The translations under genes and the position numbers were made by a program. 64,000 nucleotides of DNA from Paenibacillus_T sp033239625. GTDB lineage: Bacteria; Bacillota; Bacilli; Paenibacillales; Paenibacillaceae. Positions 52,109-61,036 of this stretch are shown here, piece by piece. The notes beneath the pieces were generated by a model, which was not told the origin of the DNA, searched no databases, and was given only the letters and a program-made list of their open reading frames with translations. Where the stretch lies: positions 26,279 to 90,278 of the forward strand of contig NZ_BTCK01000025.1 in the NCBI RefSeq assembly GCF_033239625.1. The letters run 5' to 3'. Every line of letters begins with the position of its first letter. Positions within the stretch are counted from its first letter, which is position 1.

Positions 52109-53139
52109 CAACTAATACGATCGCTTACATTATGGAAGGTAGACGCGCTCGCCATCGTCGATGGATTGCGGTTACGAGCATATTGGCCGTTCTATCCGTC
52201 GTGCTGTGCATCTCCATGCTGATGCTGGGGAATACGATCTATCCTGTCCAAGACGTTCTTCGTGCGCTCACGGGCGAGAAGATTAAAGGCGTTTCTTTCG
52301 CCGTGAATACGATACGCTTGCCGAGAATGCTCGCCGGCATGCTGGCCGGATTTGCTTTCGGCATCGCCGGACATACGTTCCAGACGATGTTCCGCAACCC
52401 GCTGGCGAACCCGAATGTAATCGGCATTACGTCCGGCTCGGGCGCGGCTGCAGTATTCTGCATTACAATGCTCCATGCCAGCGATACGGTCGTTTCGATT
52501 GCTTCGGTTGTTGCCGGTCTTGCGACGACCATCATTATTTATCTATTATCCAACAAAGGCGGAACGTTCTCGATCGGACGTTTGATTCTGATCGGCATCG
52601 GGATACAGGCTATGCTGGATGCGGTAATATCGTATTTGATGCTGAAAAGCGCGCAATATGATCTGCCGGCCGTGATGAGATGGCTTAGCGGCAGCCTCAA
52701 TGGCTCGAAGATGAATGAGCTCCCGCCGCTTGTTGTCACGGTTATCCTATTTGTCCCGATCATCGTCATGCTGAGCAAACATTTGAGCATACTGGAGCTT
52801 GGCGAGCAGTCCGCGACATCGCTCGGCGTGAATACGAATTTGACGCGAATTGCGCTTATTGTGAGCGCGGTCATTCTCATTTCGATCGCTACCGCTATTA
52901 CGGGTCCAATTGCCTTTGTTGCATTTCTGTCGGGTCCGATCGCCAAACGATTAGTAGGAGCGGGGTTCTCAGGCGCTATTCCTGCCGGTTTAGTCGGCGT
53001 TATTCTAGTATTGGCATCCGATCTTATCGGACAATTTGCTTTTGAGACCAGATTCCCTGTGGGCATAATAACGGGCATACTCGGAGCGCCGTACTTGATC
53101 TACTTGCTGATCCGAATGAATCGGAAGGGAGACTTATAA
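52105..53139 (+). CDS. Siderophore ABC importer permease (FecCD family), second subunit
   Basis: A 344-residue permease related to its neighbour, with RLPRMLAGMLAGFAFGIAGH, FRNPLANPNVIGITSGSGAA, SLGVNTNLTRIALIVSAVIL and GPIAFVAFLSGPIAKRLVG. Its ATG overlaps the previous stop (ATGA), and its stop overlaps the ATPase start (TAATG). Confidence 0.94.
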   Translation: MTTNTIAYIMEGRRARHRRWIAVTSILAVLSVVLCISMLMLGNTIYPVQDVLRALTGEKIKGVSFAVNTIRLPRMLAGMLAGFAFGIAGHTFQTMFRNPLANPNVIGITSGSGAAAVFCITMLHASDTVVSIASVVAGLATTIIIYLLSNKGGTFSIGRLILIGIGIQAMLDAVISYLMLKSAQYDLPAVMRWLSGSLNGSKMNELPPLVVTVILFVPIIVMLSKHLSILELGEQSATSLGVNTNLTRIALIVSAVILISIATAITGPIAFVAFLSGPIAKRLVGAGFSGAIPAGLVGVILVLASDLIGQFAFETRFPVGIITGILGAPYLIYLLIRMNRKGDL

Positions 53140-54032
53140 TGATGGCGACACATACGTTTCAAGCGGAACAGACCGTATCGGGCTATGAGAATAAGACGAT
53201 TGTCCAAGGCATCAGTCTGACGATTCCGAGTAACCAAATCAGCGTCATTATCGGGGCGAACGGCTGCGGCAAGTCGACGCTGCTGAAGACGCTGGCAAGA
53301 CTTATTAAGCCGACCTCGGGCAGCATTACGCTTGACGGCAAGCAGATCGATAAGATCCCGCCGAAGCAGCTGGCTCGCGTGCTGGGGCTGCTGCCGCAAT
53401 CGCCGATCGTGCCGGAAGGGATCTCGGTCGCGGACCTCGTTGGCCGCGGACGGTTTCCTCATCAATCGCTGTTCAGCAGCTGGTCGAAGAAGGACTACGA
53501 GGCTGTCGCCGAAGCGATGGAGATCATGAAGATCACGGAATTCGCCAATCAGAATATCGACGAGCTGTCCGGCGGTCAGCGGCAGCGGGTCTGGATTGCG
53601 ATGGCTCTGGCGCAGCAGACGGACATTTTGTTCCTGGATGAGCCGACGACTTTCCTCGACATTACGTATCAGGTCGAGATTCTCGATCTGCTTACGGATC
53701 TCAACCGTAAACACGGAACAACGATTGTGATGGTGCTTCATGATATCAATTTGTCTTCGCGTTATGCCGACCATATCTTCGCGCTGCATCAAGGGAAGCT
53801 GGTGGCAGAAGGGGCTCCGTCCGACGTTATTACAAGCGAGCTGGTGAAAGATATCTTCGGCATGGAGAGCGCCGTCATCCAAGATCCGATTTCCGGAACG
53901 CCGTTGATCGTGCCGATCGGACGTCATCATGTGAAGCCTGCGAAACCATTGGATGCTGTTCCGGCGGATGCTGTAAAACCAGCAGAACCTGTAAATCCGA
54001 TAATTCCGGAGACGCCAGTTCTTACTTATTAG
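53139..54032 (+). CDS. Siderophore ABC importer ATPase (FecE/FhuC type)
   Basis: A 297-residue ATPase: Walker A GANGCGKST, Q-loop region LLPQSPIVPEG, signature LSGGQRQRVWIAMAL, Walker B ILFLDEPTTFLD and H-loop MVLHDINLSSRYADH. The C-terminal extension after about residue 265 is rich in Pro/Ala/Val (KPAKPLDAVPADAVKPAEPV) and is longer than in typical FhuC proteins; its role is unknown. AAGGGAG precedes the ATG. Last gene of the operon; a strong terminator follows. Confidence 0.94.
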   Translation: MMATHTFQAEQTVSGYENKTIVQGISLTIPSNQISVIIGANGCGKSTLLKTLARLIKPTSGSITLDGKQIDKIPPKQLARVLGLLPQSPIVPEGISVADLVGRGRFPHQSLFSSWSKKDYEAVAEAMEIMKITEFANQNIDELSGGQRQRVWIAMALAQQTDILFLDEPTTFLDITYQVEILDLLTDLNRKHGTTIVMVLHDINLSSRYADHIFALHQGKLVAEGAPSDVITSELVKDIFGMESAVIQDPISGTPLIVPIGRHHVKPAKPLDAVPADAVKPAEPVNPIIPETPVLTY

Positions 54033-54056
54033 ATCATGGATACTTAACCAACCGAT

Positions 54057-54101
54057 ACTCCTCAAGTTTCTGCCCGTGCGGCAGGCGCTTGGGGAGTTTT
54101 T
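54057..54101 (+). terminator. Terminator after the siderophore operon
   Basis: ACTCCTCAAG pairs with CTTGGGGAGT; an inner CTGCC/GGCAG stem extends it; a T-run follows. Confidence 0.85.
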
Positions 54102-54206
54102 GTTTTGCCGGACCTATGGAGTGCGAGAACTATGCGGGTTGGATAGAGGGGGGACAGTTGTCAACCACACTTTCTGCACCGCTCGCAGTTCTCAGCATGC
54201 GGGGGC

Positions 54207-54368
54207 CGCTGCATTTTATGCAACAGAATGTTGGTATGGACTGTTGTTTTGAGACTCATGTTGTACTTTGTGCAACAGAGACAGTCGGTTTCGTTGTACA
54301 AAATGCAATGGAAAGCCTAATTGCAACAGTATGACGCTTGTTCTATTGCACGATTTGCAACAGAGAGA
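54207..54368. repeat. Intergenic palindrome array E (TTGCA type)
   Basis: Four units are anchored at 54209, 54261, 54294 and 54346, two pairs each 52 bases apart, 33 bases between pairs. Clearest are CTGCATTTTATGCAACAG and TTGTACTTTGTGCAACAG. A partial unit may lie at 54243. The array lies within the 514-base gap before the sigma-factor operon; besides it the gap holds the terminator above and the ECF promoter. Confidence 0.75.
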
Positions 54369-54501
54369 TGGCGTGATTGTACACGTCGCCCGATTAGGCA
54401 TGTGGTCGGCATCAAACTTCATAGACAAGCCGTTGCTGGCCGCCGCGCATTGCCTATCTATTTATTCTATTACCCTCTATAATATTTATTTGGAAAAATA
54501 G

Positions 54502-54528
54502 GGAACTATCTCTGCCGTGAATCGTCTA
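54502..54528 (+). promoter_or_regulatory. ECF-type promoter of the sigma factor operon
   Basis: GGAAC (54502-54506) is followed after 16 bases by CGTC (54523-54526), matching the AAC-N16-CGT pattern of Bacillota ECF promoters. Transcription would start near 54533-54536, directly before the GAGGTG ribosome site. This supports autoregulation and rules out a start codon at 54517. Confidence 0.75.
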
Positions 54529-54546
54529 CTTGTCGAGGTGAATGTG

Positions 54547-55122
54547 TTGTCTTTCGAATATTTGGAGCATGTGCAAGATGGGCTGGATCGGTCAGCCGTG
54601 CTGGACGAGCTGATGAAAGCGTACGGGCGCGACGTCTGGAACTATGCCTTATTCCTGACGCGAAGCCGCGAGCTAGCCGATGATATCGCGCAGGATGTAT
54701 TCGTCAAAGTATACGAGAAGCTGTATTCCTACCGAGGCGAATCGTCCGTGCGCACTTGGCTGCTTGCCATTACGCGCAACACGGCATTAGACGCTATGCG
54801 TTCGTCGTGGCTGCGACGGGTTATGCTGCTTCCGCAGCGTCTGCTGACGTCCGATCTACACCCTTCTGCCGAACGTGAAGCACTCGATCGCGAGCTGGTC
54901 CATGAAACCTGGTCCATTGTGCTGGACCTGCCGGCCAAGCTGCGCGAAGTGCTGCTGTTGTCTGCCCATCATGGCCTACAGATGAAAGAAATTGCGCAGA
55001 TGCTCGGTGTATCCGAAGGCACGGTCAAGTCGAGGCTGTTCCGTGCGCGGGAGCAGGCAAGCCGCAAGTTCAAGCAGCTTGAAGGCGAGTCGGCCGCGTA
55101 CGGCAAGGAGGAGTGGACATGA
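54547..55122 (+). CDS. ECF-type sigma factor
   Basis: A 191-residue group IV sigma factor. Region 2 spans about residues 15-85 (YGRDVWNYALFLTRSRELAD, then DIAQDVFVKVYEKL and WLLAITRNTALDAMR). Region 4 spans about 125-175 (LPAKLREVLLLSAHHGLQMK, then EIAQMLGVSEGTVKSRLFRA). TTG 54547 is preferred, six bases after GAGGTG; GTG 54544 is possible; an earlier GTG at 54517 lies inside the promoter. The stop overlaps the ATG of the next gene (ATGA), which is the usual arrangement with a cognate anti-sigma factor. It probably transcribes its own operon; other targets are unknown. Confidence 0.93.
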   Translation: MSFEYLEHVQDGLDRSAVLDELMKAYGRDVWNYALFLTRSRELADDIAQDVFVKVYEKLYSYRGESSVRTWLLAITRNTALDAMRSSWLRRVMLLPQRLLTSDLHPSAEREALDRELVHETWSIVLDLPAKLREVLLLSAHHGLQMKEIAQMLGVSEGTVKSRLFRAREQASRKFKQLEGESAAYGKEEWT

Positions 55123-56630
55123 GCGGGCAGTATCAGGAGCAATGGGAGAAACAACTGTCAGGACAGCCGATGCGCAATGGTGGATTCACCTCAGACATTC
55201 AGAGTAAAGTGAGGGAACGAATCCGAATGGAAGAGCGGAATAATAAGCCGAGTCGCTGGTTTCGGACAGCGGCGGCGCTGGCGTCCATAGTCATTGTGCT
55301 GGGCGGCGGTTGGTTATTAAGAGACGATATCGGTTCGATGCTGAAGCAGAAGCCAAGCGGCATGGACGGCGTTCCAGCTGCGCTGCAGAACGACGTGCTG
55401 GCAGATGAGAACGCGACGTTGAAGGTCATGGTAGGCCAATACGATAGTTTTACCAACATGCAGTATGCGCGGCCTTTCTTGCTGCATCATCCGACGGTCA
55501 CTGTGGAGACGGCTCAGATTCCCGAGGGGAAAGATGTTACGGAATGGGTCGATAAAGAGAAGCCGGACGTGTTGAGACTTAGCCTGCAGCAATATTATGA
55601 GCTTGCAAAGGCTGGCAAGCTCAAGCCTCTAGATACGCTTATCGCCAAGGATGACGTCGACGTCGATGCGATGTACGAGCCGGTCATCGATATTTTACGC
55701 CAATACGGGGGCGGCCAATTGTATGGCTTGACGCCAGCCTTTCAGACGGACGCTGTATTTATTAATAAAGAGCTGTTCGAGAAGAACGGCATTCCGCTGC
55801 CTCATGCGGGCATGACATGGGACGAGCTGTTGGATACGGCTGCGAGGTTCCAGGGAACGGGGACGGCGGGGCTAGTTTCCTCGTCATTTGGCGACAATCC
55901 CAGTTCCTTAGTTAACGAGATTGCACAAGCTACTGGACTGCAGACCGACACGCAAAATGGCAAACAGGTTACGATCGATACGCCGGCTTGGGCAGATTTG
56001 TGGACGAAGATTACGAATGGCTATAAGGACGGATGGATTTATCGGGATAAGGGAGCGGACAGCGAGTCGAAAGTGGAGTCGTTCACGCCATCGGATCCAT
56101 TCCTGAAGGGCAATGCGGCGATGGTTGTGACAAGCGGGTATTACGTTTCGCAAATAAAGTCTGTTTGGAAAGATGACCAGAAGTGGATCACGATACCGGT
56201 TCCAGGGGATCAGATTTCCTCTTTCCATCTACTTGAGATTTATGCGGTATCCTCGACGGCAAACAGCGAGAAGGCCGCTTGGGAAATGGTCAAGTTCATG
56301 AATGGCTCGGAATTCGCCAAGCGATTGATCGGTACAGGGATGAGTCAGACCCCGATTCGCCAAGCCGATGCGCAGCAGAAATTCAGCGAGGAACAAGTTG
56401 CTGCGTTCTATCAGAACAAGCTGGAATTGCCGCAGGATTGGCAGAGCGCAGCGGAAGGCAAACCAAACAGCAATACGCTTATTGGTTATGCTTATCAGGA
56501 CAGCAAGCCGCTGCTGGAGGAAGTCATTGCCGGCACGCTTTCGGTCGACCAGGCGCTTGCTCAATTGAAGGAAAAGCTGGAGCAGCGTGCGCAGCAGGAT
56601 GAATTGAATGCGCAGAAGGAGCAGTCGTAA
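55119..56630 (+). CDS. Putative anti-sigma factor fused to an extracellular solute-binding domain
   Basis: A 503-residue protein. Residues 1-47 are a charged cytoplasmic tail (GGFTSDIQSKVRERIRMEER region) in the place of an anti-sigma domain; no HxxxCxxC zinc motif is present. Residues 50-67 form one transmembrane helix (TAAALASIVIVLGGGWLL). Residues about 100-485 are an extracellular family-1 solute-binding fold (LKVMVGQYDSFTNMQYARPF, GLTPAFQTDAVFINKELFEK, NGIPLPHAGMTWDELL), with no lipobox. ATG 55119 follows AAGGAGG by seven bases and overlaps the sigma stop. It resembles RsgI-type sensors, where a carbohydrate-binding domain is fused to an anti-sigma tail, but with a transporter receptor as sensor. 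The anti-sigma role is inferred from position and topology. Confidence 0.82.
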   Translation: MSGQYQEQWEKQLSGQPMRNGGFTSDIQSKVRERIRMEERNNKPSRWFRTAAALASIVIVLGGGWLLRDDIGSMLKQKPSGMDGVPAALQNDVLADENATLKVMVGQYDSFTNMQYARPFLLHHPTVTVETAQIPEGKDVTEWVDKEKPDVLRLSLQQYYELAKAGKLKPLDTLIAKDDVDVDAMYEPVIDILRQYGGGQLYGLTPAFQTDAVFINKELFEKNGIPLPHAGMTWDELLDTAARFQGTGTAGLVSSSFGDNPSSLVNEIAQATGLQTDTQNGKQVTIDTPAWADLWTKITNGYKDGWIYRDKGADSESKVESFTPSDPFLKGNAAMVVTSGYYVSQIKSVWKDDQKWITIPVPGDQISSFHLLEIYAVSSTANSEKAAWEMVKFMNGSEFAKRLIGTGMSQTPIRQADAQQKFSEEQVAAFYQNKLELPQDWQSAAEGKPNSNTLIGYAYQDSKPLLEEVIAGTLSVDQALAQLKEKLEQRAQQDELNAQKEQS

Positions 56631-57979
56631 TGCGGCGGGGCGGAATAGCGGCATTGGTCGGATTGCTGCTGCTGATTGCGTTGGCAGGTTGCTCGGACGG
56701 AGAAGAGCCGGTGAAACAGCCGGATGTCCTGAAGGTTGCCGATATTGATGAAATGAATTTCTACTCGATGTATGGGGATTATTTGAATGCCGTATACCCG
56801 AATACGCGTATTCAATTTATTTCGGCTAAAGACGCCTCGGACTGGAACGCACCGTTCGAGGTACGTGAGAAAAGGTGGAAGCAATTGATTGAGAGCGAGC
56901 AGCCGGATCTCATCGTCATGCGAGACGATGAGATCTATCAATCGCTGGCAGATGAGGGCTTATTGACGGATTTGTCTCCTTATATGCAATCTTCAGGTAT
57001 ATCGGAACAGATTCATCCTGGCGTTCTTGAACTAATGAAGCAGAACAGAGACGGTCTGCCTTACGGAATGGCCACCTTATTTACTGCTTCTAAGCTCTAT
57101 TACAATGAGGATTTATTCCGAGAGTATGGCATTGATCTACCGCATGATGGCATGACGTGGGAAGAGCTGCTTCAGCTTGCTTATCGATTTACAGCAGCAT
57201 CTACTTCGTCAGATGCTCCGGTCGGCTATTATCAGTCCTATTCGGGACCTATGGAGCTTGCCTCCTATATAGGCAGTACAGAGGGGCTTTCGATGTACCG
57301 ATTGAAAGCTGGTAAAGTGACGCTCGACACAACAACCTGGCAGCAAGTATTTCATACCGTGCTGTCCCACTACAAGGACGGAACCTTCCGATCGTTTACG
57401 CCGGAAGGCAAGATAAGTGCCGAAGGAACCACGTATTACGATCAGGAGGCGACCTTATCAGCGGACTGGTTCAGCAAAGGTCGAGCGGCCATGACGATTG
57501 GATCGTATGGGGCGTTCAGCAATGTGAAGTTCAAGCTGGGTTCCGTGAATGCTCCGGTCGACGCTTCGACGCGTTCTCGCAGCGCTGATTTTCATGCGAA
57601 TCATAAGCTTGCGATCCGTGCTGGCTCGTCGGAGGTGCAGGGAGCTTGGGGCTTCATACAATTCATGGTCAGCGACTATGTGGCGAAGGTGTCGGCACAG
57701 CAGGCGAACGGCTTTGGCCTACCGAGTCGAATCTCTTATGGGCAGCATGCCAAGAACGAAAGCGCTGCGGGATTGTATAAACAGATGCCGGCCATTACGC
57801 CGCCAGATGATCGAACAGGGATAGATCCATCGTTCTATGAAGTGTTCTTTAACATGATTAAACAGGAGATCAGTAATACGTTAGCCGACAAGCAGACCGA
57901 AGAAACCATGCTGAAGCGGATGCAGGAACAGGGTCAGCAGCTGCTGGACGCGGCGAAGGCTAAGGGGCAGAAGGAATGA
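56630..57979 (+). CDS. Solute-binding lipoprotein of the sigma-factor operon
   Basis: A 449-residue lipoprotein (lipobox ALAGC) with a family-1 solute-binding fold: SEQPDLIVMRDDEIYQSLAD, MKQNRDGLPYGMATLF, YYNEDLFREYGIDLPHDGMTW and FSKGRAAMTIGSYGAFSNV. The C-terminal helix EISNTLADKQTEETMLKRMQ is typical of sugar-binding proteins. Its ATG overlaps the stop of the anti-sigma fusion (TAATG). No permease or ATPase is linked, so it may deliver ligand to the membrane-bound sensor rather than to a transporter (inference). Confidence 0.88.
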   Translation: MRRGGIAALVGLLLLIALAGCSDGEEPVKQPDVLKVADIDEMNFYSMYGDYLNAVYPNTRIQFISAKDASDWNAPFEVREKRWKQLIESEQPDLIVMRDDEIYQSLADEGLLTDLSPYMQSSGISEQIHPGVLELMKQNRDGLPYGMATLFTASKLYYNEDLFREYGIDLPHDGMTWEELLQLAYRFTAASTSSDAPVGYYQSYSGPMELASYIGSTEGLSMYRLKAGKVTLDTTTWQQVFHTVLSHYKDGTFRSFTPEGKISAEGTTYYDQEATLSADWFSKGRAAMTIGSYGAFSNVKFKLGSVNAPVDASTRSRSADFHANHKLAIRAGSSEVQGAWGFIQFMVSDYVAKVSAQQANGFGLPSRISYGQHAKNESAAGLYKQMPAITPPDDRTGIDPSFYEVFFNMIKQEISNTLADKQTEETMLKRMQEQGQQLLDAAKAKGQKE

Positions 57980-59382
57980 GGCGGAAGAGAATAGCTTTGC
58001 CATTGGGAGGACTATTGCAGGGCTGCCGCGGCATATTTCGACTATTGGTATTCATGATGAGCGCTGCACTGGTGCTGACTGGGCTGACAGGCTGTACGGA
58101 AGATAAAGGAGAGACGGCTAAGAAGCAGGTCTTGAAAGTGATGGACAGCAGCGAGCTCAACTTCAATTTGGAATATGGCGACTATATTAACGCGGCGTTT
58201 CCGAATGTTGAGATTCAAGTAATCTCAACGTCGGATGCAATGAATTACGCCCTGCCAAGCTCAGAGCGCTTGAAGCGAATGAAGGAATTAATTGCGAACG
58301 AGCAGCCGGATCTAATCATGCTTGGCGACGATTCCATGTATAAAGCTCTCGCAAACGAAGGGCTGCTGAGCGATTTATCGGTTTATTTGTCAGAAGATCA
58401 TAACTTGGAACAACATATTCATCCTGGTATTGTCGAACAAATGAAGCAGAACAGAGACGGGGCGCTGTACGCGTTGACGCCTAATCTGCGTGGACAGTTG
58501 CTGTTCTACAATGAGGATTTGTTCAATCGGCTTGGTATCGGACCTCCGCAAGACGGAATGACCTGGGCTGAAATTTTACAACTGGCACAGCGTGTAACAC
58601 AGTCCGGCAGCTCAGAAGAGGAGAAGGTGATCGGGTTTCTTCCAGCGTTCTCGGGTCCGAGCGGACTTGCCAGCTTGATCGGAATGACAGACCAGTTGGG
58701 TAATTACCCGTACCGTGTTTCTACTGGAGTCATGACCGTGAATATGCCTGCTTGGCAGCGCGTGTATCGAACGGCTGTCGAATCTTATAAGAGCGGGACA
58801 TTCGAGCTTGGTATGGAAGAAGATAATAGTGAGCAGCCAGTTGCTTCGTACGGCGAACCCGGACAGACAGATTTATTCACTGAAGGGCGCGCAGGGATGG
58901 TAGTGGGCAGTTACCGGGCCTATCAGGATGTGCCGTTCAAATTAGGTGCTGTGGGAGCGCCTGTCGATGAGGCTACGAGGACAAGAAGTTTTAGTATGTA
59001 TCCCGGATTTACGATGAGTTTACGTGCAGGTTCTCCTGTGGCACAGGTTGGATGGGATGTCATCGCCTTCATTATGGGGGATTACGTTGCCAAGGTAAGA
59101 GCTGGATTTACTCAGGATGGCTATAGCGATAATGCGATCCCCAGCAATATCACTTACGCGGAATATGCGAAGGATCCGATCGTAAGGTCTATTTATCGGC
59201 AGATGCCGTCCAACGTTCCCTCGGATTATGGAACGTTATCTAGTTCTGCTTACTCCGAAATGGCAGAGATGCTTAATCAAGAAATCTCGAACGTAATGTC
59301 CGACAAGCAAACCTTCGAGCAAATGATCGAGCGCATGCAAGAGCAGGGGCAGGAGATTTTGGACCGGGAGCTTAAGAAGTAA
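57976..59382 (+). CDS. Second solute-binding lipoprotein of the sigma-factor operon
   Basis: A 468-residue paralogue of the preceding protein; the N-terminus is longer (about 40 residues before lipobox LTGC). Shared patterns are EQPDLIMLGDDSMYKALANE, MKQNRDGALYALTPN, FYNEDLFNRLGIGPPQDGMTW and the C-terminal EISNVMSDKQTFEQMIERMQ. It starts within the previous stop (ATGA), so all four genes from 54547 are translationally coupled. The two lipoproteins probably arose by duplication. A GGAAC-type promoter was not seen in front of it. Confidence 0.88.
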   Translation: MRRKRIALPLGGLLQGCRGIFRLLVFMMSAALVLTGLTGCTEDKGETAKKQVLKVMDSSELNFNLEYGDYINAAFPNVEIQVISTSDAMNYALPSSERLKRMKELIANEQPDLIMLGDDSMYKALANEGLLSDLSVYLSEDHNLEQHIHPGIVEQMKQNRDGALYALTPNLRGQLLFYNEDLFNRLGIGPPQDGMTWAEILQLAQRVTQSGSSEEEKVIGFLPAFSGPSGLASLIGMTDQLGNYPYRVSTGVMTVNMPAWQRVYRTAVESYKSGTFELGMEEDNSEQPVASYGEPGQTDLFTEGRAGMVVGSYRAYQDVPFKLGAVGAPVDEATRTRSFSMYPGFTMSLRAGSPVAQVGWDVIAFIMGDYVAKVRAGFTQDGYSDNAIPSNITYAEYAKDPIVRSIYRQMPSNVPSDYGTLSSSAYSEMAEMLNQEISNVMSDKQTFEQMIERMQEQGQEILDRELKK

Positions 59383-59519
59383 GGATGATCGATCAGCTGG
59401 AATGACAGCAAAGCACAGAAAGTCAGTTGATTTCCTACCTAGTTTGACTGCTGCATTATGCTACAATGAAGCCATGCAAGTGCAACCTCTATCATTATCG
59501 ACAAAAAGGAGCGGTTAGC

Positions 59520-60260
59520 TTGGCGATACATAATGGGACAGCAGTAGTTACTGGAGCTGGACGAGGACTTGGCTTCGGGCTTGCGAAGGGGCTGCTGGAA
59601 CAAGGCTGGCGCGTAATTGCCGGCGTGCATGGACAAGTTCCAGAGGAACTCAAACAGTTAGGACAGCAGGCAGAAGGCCGCCTGCTCATTATAGAAGATT
59701 TGGATATCGGCAGTGACGATAGCGTAAGAGCGGCAGCAGCGCAGGCTTCAGGCTGGACGGAACGCATCGATCTGATCGTGAACAACGCTGGCATTCTGGG
59801 CGATATCGATAAGAAGCTGCCGGACGCGCTTGATTTTGCAGAAATGCAGCAGGTTCTTAATGTGAACACGCTCGGACCGCTGCGCGTAACGCAAATGTTC
59901 GGCAAGCTGCTGCTTAACTCGGAGCGTCCGATCATCGCGAATATTTCGTCGGAAGCGGGAAGCGTCGGCGCTTGCGGCCGAGATAACTGGTACGGTTATT
60001 GCATGTCGAAGGCGGCAGTAAACATGCAGTCGGCGCTCGTTCACAACCAACTGAAGCCGCTTGGCGGACGCGTGCTCGTGCTGCATCCAGGCTGGGTTCA
60101 GAGCTATATGCATGGCGAACTGAATACGACCGCTCGACTGACGATCGAACAATCAGCTGCGAACGTGCTTGGCGCGATCATGAACGAATCGGACTGGCCG
60201 GACGCGGACGGCAAGCCGCCTTATATCGATACGGAATTCGGGACGCGTCTGCCATGGTAA
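59520..60260 (+). CDS. SDR-family oxidoreductase
   Basis: A 246-residue short-chain dehydrogenase: TGAGRGLG cofactor motif, VNNAGILGD, Ser in NISSEAGSVG, YxxxK as YCMSK, near-normal length with C-terminal GTRLPW rather than the usual DGG tail. This is closer to the carbonyl-reductase-like C-factor group than to the two SDRs at 41.7-43.2 kb. The start is TTG 59520 with AAGGAG eight bases upstream. It overlaps the following ThuA-like gene by seven bases, so the two form an operon. Confidence 0.9.
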   Translation: MAIHNGTAVVTGAGRGLGFGLAKGLLEQGWRVIAGVHGQVPEELKQLGQQAEGRLLIIEDLDIGSDDSVRAAAAQASGWTERIDLIVNNAGILGDIDKKLPDALDFAEMQQVLNVNTLGPLRVTQMFGKLLLNSERPIIANISSEAGSVGACGRDNWYGYCMSKAAVNMQSALVHNQLKPLGGRVLVLHPGWVQSYMHGELNTTARLTIEQSAANVLGAIMNESDWPDADGKPPYIDTEFGTRLPW

Positions 60261-60943
60261 AAGATATGGGGAGAGCCGTTCTGTTAGGTGACGTCGAAGC
60301 GCCTTATCATCCCGTCCAAGCTGTTGAACAGGATATAAATGCGATCCTGGCTCCAAGCTTCAGTGTCGAGACCATTGTTGAATACGGAGCTGCGCTCGAA
60401 GGACAGCCGTCGTTGAATGCGGATGTCATTATTTCGTACACGGACCGTTGGACGGAGAAGCTTACTGAAGAGCAAGCGGACGGATTGCTGGCTTATGTAT
60501 CGAAGGGCGGCGGTCTCGTGTCGCTGCACTGCGGCATTTCGCTAGCGATTCATGAGCGACTGCTGCCGTTGTTCGGCGCGAAGTTTACGGGGCATCCGCC
60601 TTTTCAACCATTGAAGTTCACCCCTGTGGTGGAAGCGAGTAAAGCGGAAGGTGGGATTGCATCAGAGGACGCTGATCGATTCGCGGCTCTGCTCGCTGCG
60701 ATCGAGCCGTTCGAGCTCGATGAGGAGCCATACCGCTACGAATTCGCCGATGCGCCGAATGGGGACCGCGAAGTGCTTCTGCAATATGAGCACGAAGGTG
60801 CATCATATCCGGCAGTCTGGATACAGACGTACGGCCAAGGCCGCATCATCAACGTGATGCCAGGACATACCGCGGACTCGCTCCGCCACCCTGCGGTGCG
60901 ACGGCTGCTCCTAGCCGCCACGGCGTGGGCGGCAAGAAGCTGA
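60254..60943 (+). CDS. ThuA-like domain protein
   Basis: A 229-residue class-I glutamine-amidotransferase-like (ThuA) protein: DVIISYTDRWTEKLTEEQAD, GLLAYVSKGGGLVSLHCGIS and RIINVMPGHTADSLRHPAVR. ThuA proteins occur in trehalose/sugar catabolic operons, but their reaction is unclear. ATG 60254 overlaps the SDR stop; ATG 60266 is an alternative, and neither has a strong ribosome site, fitting coupled translation. The partner SDR suggests sugar or polyol oxidation (inference). A strong bidirectional terminator follows. Confidence 0.87.
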   Translation: MVKDMGRAVLLGDVEAPYHPVQAVEQDINAILAPSFSVETIVEYGAALEGQPSLNADVIISYTDRWTEKLTEEQADGLLAYVSKGGGLVSLHCGISLAIHERLLPLFGAKFTGHPPFQPLKFTPVVEASKAEGGIASEDADRFAALLAAIEPFELDEEPYRYEFADAPNGDREVLLQYEHEGASYPAVWIQTYGQGRIINVMPGHTADSLRHPAVRRLLLAATAWAARS

Positions 60944-60977
60944 TTAACGCAGCCGATAGCCCATTGACCATTATGAT

Positions 60978-61024
60978 AAACGCCGTCTTTCCTAGACTAT
61001 TAAGAGTCTGGAAAGACGGCGTTT
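60978..61024. terminator. Bidirectional terminator between ThuA-like and YolD-like genes
   Basis: AAACGCCGTCTTTCC pairs with GGAAAGACGGCGTTT, with an inner GACT/AGTC stem. T-runs lie on both sides. Confidence 0.88.
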
Positions 61025-61036
61025 GTTTTGATTCTC

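Noticed and set aside
59999..60253. N-terminal extension of the ThuA-like protein to 59999
   Set aside because: This part reads through the SDR gene in another frame; the ThuA fold begins after ATG 60254.
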